DNA from: Zymoseptoria tritici IPO323
Taxonomy: Eukaryota; Ascomycota; Dothideomycetes; Mycosphaerellales; Mycosphaerellaceae
Direction: 5' to 3'
Assembly (NCBI RefSeq): GCF_000219625.1
Contig: NC_018210.1
Span: 1,612,001-1,676,000, forward strand
DNA: 64,000 bases
Shown here: positions 56,222 through 64,000 of the stretch, one piece after another
Layout of the letters: each line of letters begins with the position of its first letter
Numbering within the stretch: the stretch's first letter is position 1
Made by a program: the position numbers and the translations under genes
Notes under the pieces: generated by a model
Told to the model about the DNA's origin: nothing
Seen by the model: the letters and a program-made list of their open reading frames with translations, nothing else
The model's database searches: none

Positions 56222-56634
56222 GGTTGTGAGGTCTGAAGGGAAGGCAAAGGCTATACATGGCCTGGCAGATTTTGGCTCTAACAGAGATCTACGCTTCTGA
56301 GAGCACCCCAGTTGGCAAGCGTACGTCAAATATTAGAAGCATGCCCTGTGCAACGAATGATGAGATGTTTGTCAGAGCTCTAGCACATCGTCTTCACAAG
56401 TCAAGCTACGATAGCGCAAAGACAGGATGAGACTTCGCAGTGGAAACGAATGAGGAGCTTGCCGTGAACTGACTGTATAGTATGGTCGCTGCTGGAGAGC
56501 TTGCGGGCCTATGCCAGCATCCACCATGCTGGAATCTAAGTGTGCTACCTAGACATGATCGCGAAACTCGGTCGAAGCCCATCATACTTGAAGGGATGTC
56601 ACTGCTCTGCCAATGCTCGCCGCTCCATAGCTTC
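56222..56634. other. Convergent 3' spacer between FAD1 and RPN1
   Basis: These 413 bases lie between two converging genes and should hold both 3' UTRs. No gene is seen. Confidence 0.4.
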
Positions 56635-59443
56635 TTACGGAGCTTGCCACTCCGGGTTCTGGAGACATGTTAGCGGAGACTTGATTGTGGATGGTGGGAA
56701 CTCCACGACTCACCTTCTTCAATATGCAGATACCCTCCATCACATTCGACAAGCAAATCCACTCCTCGTCCTCCAACTCCGCACGCTCGCCGTATCCGAG
56801 CAGGACTGGAGTCGACTGTGTTTGCCAGCCAGTGATGGTCTTGGGACGACCAGCTTGACCGACCACATCCACCGCCTGACCGACTCGCACATTGACCTGC
56901 ACTGGCTTGAGATCCTCGTCCAGAGTAACCAGGAAACGCGGGTACATGGCTGTGACCAGGTAGTAGAGGAGGTAGTGGTTGTCTCCCAAGATGAAAGCCT
57001 TTGGGTTATCGATGAGAGAAAGTGTGACGGTGAGGAGACCCGCGGCAGCGACCTTGGACAGAACTGAGCGGTCGGTGTGGAAAGGGTTGATGGTGAGTGT
57101 GCCCTTGCCCATGTGCAGCAGGCCTTGGGCGATGCGGACCATGAAGAGAGCGTTTGCATCGCGGTGGTAGTAGGAAGCGAGTTGTCGAAGGAGTTGCGCA
57201 ATACGTGCGTTGTTGGTGCCTGCTCCCAGCATACCCATTGCGAAGATGGAATTGACGGCGACATCGATGTCGTTGTCGTGGGAGTACCTCGATAGCGTGT
57301 CGTAGACTTTCATCTGTGGGTTTGAAGGGCTGATCAGACCCATGGCAAGAGGGACGGCTTTGCGGATGTTGGGCTCGCCGTAGTGCATGAGATGGCCGAA
57401 TTGACGCAGGACCATCTCCTGTCCGACCTCCTCCCCCATTGCCACCAGACTGAGACCAAGGACAGCGTACGCTTGGACGAGCTGCTCGCCAGCGACATCG
57501 ACCTCCTCGCCGTCCTTCTTGTCGTCCTTGTCATCCTTGTCATCATCCTTGTCCTCGATGTGCTCGTTGCAGACGTGGAGGAGTTGTTGTAGCTTCAACA
57601 CGGCGCCAGTTCCAGCCCACGCACAAATCTCGGCAAGCACAGACGCCGGCTTGGACATGGGGTGGTCGATGGCCTTTAGCGTCTCCAGAACTACGTCCAC
57701 CTCTTCTTGCTGACCAAAGTACAGGAGTGCCAGACCGAGAGTCATGAATCGGGTCCACTTATCCTTCAACTGCTTGTTGCGATCCTCGTCGAGAAATGTC
57801 TGAATAATCGCTTCGCTGACATCAGATTGTGCCGAGCCAACGAATACGAGGCCAAGAGACAGTGCCGCGACAGCAGACAATTGCATATCCAAACCAGTAT
57901 CCGTGACGATGGGGAGGAGCAGCTCGAGCAGGTCCTCCTTGTTCGATCCGGCATAGGCGAGACCGAGACCCATGATTCGGGACACGCGCTCACTGACCGA
58001 CTTGTCCTCAAAGTCACCAAGCAGTGCCATGGTAGGGTCACTGTCGAGTCGAACACCAGAGTTCATGATACCCATAGCCATCGCAGCCCCGGCCTTAATT
58101 TGGTCCTCCGGCACGTATGTGTATGCATCGATCTTGTCCAGGCCCATCTCAACGTCCCACAGCATGAGCATACCCGCGGATGCTGCCGTCGAAACCATGC
58201 CCTCCTCTTTGACCTTCCAGATCCAGCTTTGCTTGACGCCTCCTTCGACCAACATCATCTTGTCATCACCGAATCCAGCGTTGACGAAGGCGTTGACGAA
58301 AGCGGAAGCGAGGTTGTGGCGTGCAGAGTCGGTATTGGTGAGGCCTGCGGTTCGGCTTGATTCGAGATGCGACTTGTAGATGTCCTCCGGCACTTTGGGA
58401 TCAAGCACGTTGAGCTCTTTCGCGAGTGACTTGAAGTGCTCAGGCAGCTTGGTGTTGTTGAGGCACTCTTGAAGCTCAACATCATCAGCATCCTCGCCCT
58501 CCAAGTCCAGGCATATCCGCTGTCTCGCCAGGATGAACGCAAGTTGACGCTTCAGTGCTTTTTCTGTTGCGGCGTTGAAATCCGATTTGATCAACTCCAT
58601 GTCGTTGAGTCGAATGGCGAGAGAAAGTGCTTGTGGGAGCTGTTTGAAATGGACGTAAATGTCGTGGGCGGTGCGGAGGAATCGGTCGTTTTCGGGGTAT
58701 GTGAGCAGAGGGACCATGGTGACCATATACAAGCATACACGTCGGTAAGTGTTCTCATCGAGATGGTCCTTGATGGACTCAATCATCTCCAGCTCGGACA
58801 GGATATCGACGGCGTCGGCATCGGCGTTGTGGGAGAGGAAGAAGGGAACGATAGTGAGGACGAGCTGCGTAATATCATCAATATCCTTGCCGTCGTCCAA
58901 CCTCTTCTGGTACTCCTGCCCGATTTCCAGCGCGAGATGGCGCATGTACTCGTGTCCCCAGGAGCCAATGTCAGTCCCAGGCGCGAGCAGGCGGTATTTG
59001 AGTGTATCTCGACGATCTTCATCATCAGAGTATGTCATGCCCAGGACGGACAATGTGTCTGCAAGAGAGTCCTTGTTCTCGCCTTTTGGCCACCGCTCGT
59101 ATGCCTCGCAGAGCTTATCGTAATGTGGTCGGAGGAACTTCAGTGGCTTTGGCACCGCCGTCATCGAACTCGTCGAGGTCTTGATGCTCGTCTTGATGGC
59201 TTCGAGCGCCGCCTTGTACAGAGACGCATCCGACTCTGTTAATCGCTCCACAAGCATGTCCAGCTCGTCCTTGAGCTTCTGATCTTCCTCATTCAGCTCT
59301 TCCGGTGGCATGATCAGGTCGCCATCCTTCTTTCCATCTTTGCCAGCTTCCTTGGTACCGTTGGCACCATTCGTCGGTTTGCCTTCTTCTGCTTTGCCTT
59401 TACCCTTGTCATGCGCCTTCGGCTTCTCCTCCTCCTTCGCCAT
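56635..59443 (-). CDS. RPN1: 26S proteasome regulatory subunit Rpn1
   Basis: Exons are 59443-56714 and 56658-56635 (917 aa). A 55-nt intron with a GCTAAC branch site separates ILKK from a last exon of eight codons (NPEWQAP and stop). The N-terminus is Lys/Glu-rich (KEEEKPKAHDKGKGK) up to ~45. A helical rod follows, then the PC repeats (e.g. KAGAAMAMGIMNSGVR, VSRIMGLGLAYAGSN, AVAALSLGLVFVGSAQ, VQAYAVLGLSLVAMGEE, VNSIFAMGMLGAGTNNARIAQLLRQLA), interrupted by an acidic/basic insert DKDDDKDDKDDKKDGEE. The end has LGYGERAELEDEEWICLSNV. Rpn1 is the base subunit of the 19S particle that docks ubiquitin-like shuttle factors and Ubp6. ATG 59443 is first with the usual MAKEEEK start. Confidence 0.96.
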
Positions 59444-59792
59444 GATGCACGGCTGGTGCGTGTGCTCTTTGGCTGTCGATGGCAAGCTCTATGGTGGCGT
59501 GAATGCGCGGTATTTCGTTTATCGAGGTGATGCGATGTGAGGTGTCCTCGAAACGAAGTCGCGATGGTGTCGATAATGTAGATGTGATGAAGTGTAGGTC
59601 GTGGTTGTTTGATGTCGCGTTCATCATCGCCTGCAGCTGTTAGCTTCACTCATCAGCCAAGCCTTGCGGACCGGGGAGGAGCGCCCTGACTAGCTTTCGC
59701 CGCCAGCGACCTCACTCGCAAATTTCAGCGGACAACTTTTGTACATTGATGGAATACCTTGAGATGACATAGATCAAGTCAATTTTTTGATC
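59444..59792. promoter_or_regulatory. Divergent promoter region, RPN1 / RIO2
   Basis: The start codons lie 349 bases apart on opposite strands. I looked for the yeast proteasome element GGTGGCAAA on both strands; only a partial GGTGGC match (near 59493) is present. Confidence 0.5.
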
Positions 59793-61257
59793 ATGAAGCT
59801 CGATACGGCCGCCCTCCGATATCTGAATGACGACGATTGGCGAGTCCTTGCAGCAGTAAGTGAGAAGATATCGAATTGGTAACCTTAACACGCTGAATCG
59901 TATAATCAGGTCGAGCAAGGAAGCAAGAATCATGAGGTCGTTCCAACACCGCTGATAGCGTCAATTGCTCATCTTCGTGGAGGGAGTGGGATCCACAGGA
60001 ACATCTCCAATCTAGCAAAAGAAGGACTCATCGGCAAGGTCAAGAACACAAAATGCACGTCCACTGTTTGCGATGTTCAACTGTGGTTTACTAATTTGAG
60101 GATCAGATGACGGCTACCGTCTCACATACGGTGGTTTTGATTACCTCTCCCTGAACAACCATCGGAGAAGCAACACCATTTTCAGCGTTGGGAATCAGAT
60201 CGGCGTTGGCAAAGAGGCAGATGTCTACATCACTGCATCGCCAGATGGAGAGCAAATGGCGCTCAAGCTACATCGACTTGGTCGTATCTCCTTCCGCACT
60301 GTCAAGGCCAACCGTGATTATCTGCGCAACCGACACGCCGGATCGTGGATGTATCTCTCCCAGCTCGCAGCGCAAAAGGAGTACTCGTTCATGGTCGTTC
60401 TGCACCGCGAAGGCTTTCCCGTCCCGAGGCCGATCGCTTGGAGCCGTCATACAGTAGTGATGGAGTTCATCGATTCATTTCCCCTGCGAGGGATCGAAAG
60501 CATACCGGACCCTGGCAAGCTCTACGCCGAGCTCATGGACATGATTGTACAGCTGGCGAAGCGAGGACTGATTCATGGTGATTTCAACGAGTTCAACATT
60601 CTGATCAAGGAGAAGACGATCGGTGAGAAGATCGAGCTCCAGCCAGTCTTGATCGACTTCCCGCAGACGGTCAGCACAAATCATGCGAACGCCCAGTGGT
60701 ACTTCGATCGAGATGTGGAGTGCATCAGGAGATACTTTGAGCGCAAGTTCAAGTATACCTCGGATGCGCGTGGTCCCTCTTTCAAAGACGCCGTGAAGGG
60801 AGCCGATCCTGCAAAACGGCTGGACGTGGAGGTGGAAGCAAGCGGGTTTTCACGAAAGATGGGCAAAGATCTCGAGCGCTTTATCGAGTCTACGGGGGGC
60901 ATCAAATCGGAAGCGGACGCGGACGTGGATGATGATGAGGACGACGATGATGAGGAGGAGGAGGAGGATGATGATGACGAGGACGATGAATTCGAAGAGG
61001 TTGCTGAGAACAACGCAGATGCGCCAGACGGGGAGGATGGCAAGGTGCAGCCCGGACTTGAGCAGAAAGAGGCGGCTTCTGTGGACGACGCGGATCTGGT
61101 GAAAGATGTAGAAGTACTCACAGTCGAAGACGACACAGAGGGCAAGCAGTTGATGCCCGAGAAGTTTGGCTTCCAGCCTATGGACTTACCCAGGGAGGCT
61201 GATGTCGCCGCTGAGAAAGTTCGATCGAAGAAGAAGGCCAGCGGATGGGCTATATAG
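59793..61257 (+). CDS. RIO2: RIO2 atypical protein kinase (40S ribosome maturation)
   Basis: Exons are 59793-59855, 59910-60054 and 60107-61257 (452 aa). Intron 1 is 54 nt (GTAAGT). Intron 2 is 52 nt with GC-AG ends. The N-terminal winged helix reads MKLDTAALRYLNDDDWRVLAA/VEQGSKNHEVVPTPLIASIA. The kinase has the P-loop IGVGKEADVY, lysine in MALKLHRLGRISFRTVK, catalytic loop LIHGDFNEFNIL and metal-binding VLIDFPQTVS. The tail contains a long Asp/Glu run (60928-60990). Rio2 acts in late cytoplasmic maturation of pre-40S subunits, as an ATPase/kinase on 20S pre-rRNA particles. It is divergent from RPN1. Confidence 0.94.
60928..60990 (+). repeat. Coding GAT/GAG/GAC trinucleotide tract
   Basis: A run of about 20 Asp and Glu codons in the C-terminal tail of RIO2. 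Mixed GAT, GAC, GAG and GAA codons make it an imperfect trinucleotide repeat, prone to length change. Confidence 0.75.
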
Positions 61258-61519
61258 CCGCTTCTACCAGCGCTGGACGATTCTTTGTAAGTGTTCAAGT
61301 TTCCTTCTCCTCTCTTAGTGACCTGCGCGCTGTTTCTCGTGCCTGAATTTTGTTATATGTCTTGGCTGACGCTCCTGCCTGAAAAGCAAACGCGCCTGCC
61401 AAGCTAAAGGAACACCAACGCCGCCCGCCCACTCGAGCAGAACTTCAACCCGGCAAACTCTTCCACTCTGCGAAAGACCATCCGTCCTTGCGATTAGAAG
61501 AGATCTTCCTAGTCACATC

Positions 61520-63346
61520 ATGGCGGAAACATCTCCCAAATCTGGCGCACTGCGCGAAGTCATCAACTCCTCGAAGACCGTTCCTTCCGACGACACTTCA
61601 CCGCCGAAGACTGCCAGCCATGCCCCTGGACACTCCACTGGCCATGACTCTGCGATCTCCTGCAAAGATAGCACTACTTCACCACCTCATGCGGCGCAAC
61701 AAATCAGTGCTGACAATGGCGACGTTCCAGATGTTTCGACGCTACAGCTCGGTCCCAAGCACCTGTGCGCTACTTCGGCGGAAGGGCAATTCAGCAGCAT
61801 TGCCGAATGCTCCGCCGTCAAACCGGGGCCAAGAGACGAGGCGACGCCATCGGCTTCATCGAAGACCGCAACGCCACCACAATCAGACCCACTTCTCACA
61901 GGCGCGCACTCCAGCGCGACAGTCTCAGCATCCTCGACTCGATCGCAGAGCGTTGCGTCCGGCCCCAGCTGCAGAAGCACTGCGCTCAGCGCAACCGCCT
62001 CGCCATTCGTTCCTTCGTCTCCGACATCATCGACCGAGCATGGGAGCTTGCCTGCGCCACTCTTCAAATCGCAGTTGTTCGAGCTCCGCGAGACTCTCGA
62101 CAAAGGCTTCGGACTGTTCGCCATTTCCGACATCTCAGCCGGTACTCGCATCATCTGCGAAACACCACTGCTCGAGATTCCTCAAAACCAGTTGCACTCT
62201 GCATGGCTGTACTACTGCAAGCTCACCCCGCAAGCGAAAGCGATTTACGATGCACTTTGCGATTTTGCACCATCCAACCTCGACTTTGACCAGGCTGTAC
62301 GCATCCCAAACGACTGCCCAGACAAGGCAGGTATGTGGGCTGCGCAAGTCCACGCCATGAAGATTTTCTCCGTCAACAGCTTCCGCATGTACAACGGCCA
62401 CTTAGGCGTGTTTGCTCTCGCCTCTCGCCTCAATCACTCTTGCGTGCCGAACGTCCACTTCCATAGCAACGCACAGCTCGGAAAGTCCACGGTCCACGCA
62501 GCTCGGGACATTCAAGCTGGAGAAGAATTGCTTGGAAACTACATCGGCGCCCAGATTGCATACAAGACTACCGCTCAGCGCACGAAACATCTACATCTCA
62601 ACTATGGCTTCCTCTGTCAGTGTCCTGCGTGCTCGGATATCACAGGTACCTGTGATAGACGGCGAGAGGTAAGCTGATCCGCCGCGTTGTTTTTCGTTCT
62701 CACCACATACTGACATGACAAACTTCAGGCTCTGACTCTAATCACCTGGGGTCTCAACGAATTCAAGAACAACAGCTCCGCCGACCAACACGACAGCCAT
62801 CCATTCTTCCCATCTTCACCACAAGCAGCCCTCGCGCAAGCCGAAGACGCCGTCAACATTCTCAAAGGAGAGCGTCTCTTCACCCTGGAGCTCTCGACGG
62901 CCTACCACTTCGCCTCAGACTTCGCCTTGGAGTGCGAGGAATGGGAGAAGTCGGTGAAATATGCTTTCAGCCAACACGATGTCGAGAAAATCCTGCTCGG
63001 CAGTGACGTGGATGATCGCGAATATCTCGGCATCACGAGCGCTCAGTGGATCAAGGTGGTGCAGACCTACATGAGCAGGAAGCCCGGCAAGCATAAGTTG
63101 AGTAAGAAGTTCTGGTTGGAATTCGCGGACCACAAGGGTCTCTGGGAGAAACTTGGGAATGAGGCAGTGGTCGAGCGTAAGGGGAAGCAGCCGGTGAAGC
63201 AGCCGATGAAGAAGCCGGGAAAGAAGTCAAAGGCTCTGCGGGTATCAAACGGGATCGCTAGCAAGGAGGACAAGAAGATGAAGGAGCTCAGCGGTGCAAA
63301 GTCTGTCGGTCTCGCTGCAGCGAAGACTGAAGGTGCTGCTGCCTGA
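61520..63346 (+). CDS. SET-domain protein (SMYD-like type without MYND finger)
   Basis: Exons are 61520-62668 and 62729-63346 (588 aa); the 60-nt intron joins CDRRRE/ALTLITW. The first ~190 residues are Ser/Thr/Pro-rich and disordered. The SET domain spans ~195-385: LFELRETLDKGFGLFAISDISAGTRIICETPLLEIP, then SVNSFRMYNGHLGVFALASRLNHSCVPNVHFHSN (the RxNHSCxPN signature), TVHAARDIQAGEELLGNYIG and a post-SET-like cluster YGFLCQCPACSD. The C-terminal part is helical (WEKSVKYAFSQHDVEKILLG) and ends in Lys-rich sequence (GKQPVKQPMKKPGKKSKA), possibly nuclear. It may methylate lysine in proteins. Fungal proteins of this layout are numerous and mostly uncharacterised. Confidence 0.85.
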
Positions 63347-63676
63347 GGGAGTTCACGACGTGTTTGCTCAAAAGTTACTTGGTTTTGTTTGTTAGAGACC
63401 TTTCGTTCGGATCGCACCATGCTCGGCACACCGCAGATGGACAGTATGATTAGATATACCCGCCGGGCCTCGCAGAAAGCGAATGCAATATCGACTTCGA
63501 GTCGTTTCCAAAGAAGCTGCAGTATCAGAAGAACTCTATACTTGTCTACGTCTTTGCTCTACGTCCCCGATCTGCTTGTCGACCGACTCTGGACCTGATC
63601 CAAAGCACAGTAATACGATCAGTCTCATGCATAACCAATCTCCGCAACCTCTCACAGCCCACACTTCCATCCAACT
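63347..63676. other. Convergent 3' spacer between the SET gene and the right-edge gene
   Basis: These 330 bases lie between the ends of two converging genes and should hold both 3' UTRs. No gene is seen. Confidence 0.4.
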
Positions 63677-64000
63677 CTACCCCCTCAACACCCTAAAAAT
63701 CGGATACTCATCCCCCACCTCCAACGGCACCAAACCGAACGTCGCAAACGAATCAATATTCTCCGGCTCCAACGCCACAAACGCCAACGCCGCATTCTTC
63801 TGCGCCGTACTCACCCAGAAACTACCCGCCGGTAATTCCACATCTATCATCTCCGACTCCATGACTAACGTATTGAGCACATGCCCTTCATACAGCGATG
63901 TGTCGAGCGTGCTGTTTTTGACGTACAGCGCTTCTACACTCCCGCGATAGGTGGACTCGAGGGTCTGCACTTCCAGTCCGAGGACGCGGAGGCGTGCAGC
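63677..64000 (-). CDS. C-terminal end of a gene entering from the right; possibly an M14-type carboxypeptidase
   Basis: The minus-strand frame is open from the window edge to a TAG at 63677 (~107 codons), with no in-window start. The sequence has the look of a secreted or extracellular beta-rich domain: RVLGLEVQTLESTYRGSVEALYV, VLNTLVMESEMIDVELPAGSFWVSTAQKNAALAFVALEPENIDSFATFGL, VGDEYPIFRVLRG. The pattern LPxGSxWV...QxxAxLAxxxLEPExxDS resembles the end of fungal M14 metallocarboxypeptidase-like proteins, but the zinc and catalytic residues lie outside the window. The identification is tentative. Confidence 0.45.
   Translation of the reverse strand, partial: AARLRVLGLEVQTLESTYRGSVEALYVKNSTLDTSLYEGHVLNTLVMESEMIDVELPAGSFWVSTAQKNAALAFVALEPENIDSFATFGLVPLEVGDEYPIFRVLRG

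Noticed and set aside
60256..61257. Starting RIO2 at an internal codon near 60256
   Set aside because: This would remove the winged helix and the P-loop IGVGKEADVY; upstream exons restore a full-length RIO2.

Overview
The window is nuclear DNA of a filamentous ascomycete (Pezizomycotina). A Dothideomycete is my best guess, but that is inference from gene style and not a database result. The evidence is short introns (21 of 22 are 50-115 nt) with GTRAGT-type donors and CTAAC/CTGAY-like branch points, roughly balanced GC content, gene spacing of 0.3-3 kb with no operons, and full-length fungal orthologues of dicer-like protein 1, hamartin, Tap42, Rpn1, Rio2, Trs85, Nup49, NADPH-cytochrome P450 reductase and an MSSP-like two-RRM protein. 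I see no transposon, rRNA, tRNA or CRISPR array.

Layout. 1-3579 (-) is the N-terminal half of a Furry/Tao3/Mor2 (PAG1) morphogenesis protein running off the left edge. 4760-6693 (-) is a two-RRM protein with a long leader that is probably spliced. 9556-11695 (-) is cytochrome P450 reductase, flanked by two gaps of about 2.7-2.9 kb without a recognisable gene. 14414-17239 (+) is a large disordered protein. 17683-19603 (+) and 19794-21869 (-) are convergent transporters (MFS DHA2 and MATE). 22726-25140 (-) is Trs85, divergent from 25534-28514 (+), a CCA-adding enzyme whose reading frame continues into a Tti2-like domain. 28775-29590 (-) is a bZIP factor and 30117-31849 (+) is Nup49 with an unusual first intron. 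32422-33337 (+) is a pyridoxamine-phosphate-oxidase-like flavoprotein. 34958-36085 (+) and 36838-38238 (+) are uncharacterised proteins. 39496-41231 (+) is an anion:cation symporter (MFS) and 41661-42624 (-) a GNAT acetyltransferase. 43822-47039 (-) is hamartin (Tsc1) and 48747-53452 (-) is Dicer-like 1, divergent from 53755-54825 (+) Tap42. 55159-56221 (+) is FAD synthetase, 56635-59443 (-) is proteasome Rpn1, divergent from 59793-61257 (+) RIO2 kinase. 61520-63346 (+) is a SET-domain protein. 63677-64000 (-) is the C-terminal end of a gene entering from the right, possibly an M14-type carboxypeptidase.

Most genes are unlinked housekeeping functions. Three belong to the TOR axis (Tti2 of the TTT complex, Tsc1, Tap42) and lie within about 30 kb; whether this means anything is untested. 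The most unusual structures are the CCA1-TTI2 fused reading frame, the 482-nt NUP49 intron that carries an open frame with an 87-bp in-frame tandem repeat, a GC-AG intron in RIO2, and an in-frame, stop-free 54-nt intron in the MATE gene. I did not find an obviously new defence or metabolic system.
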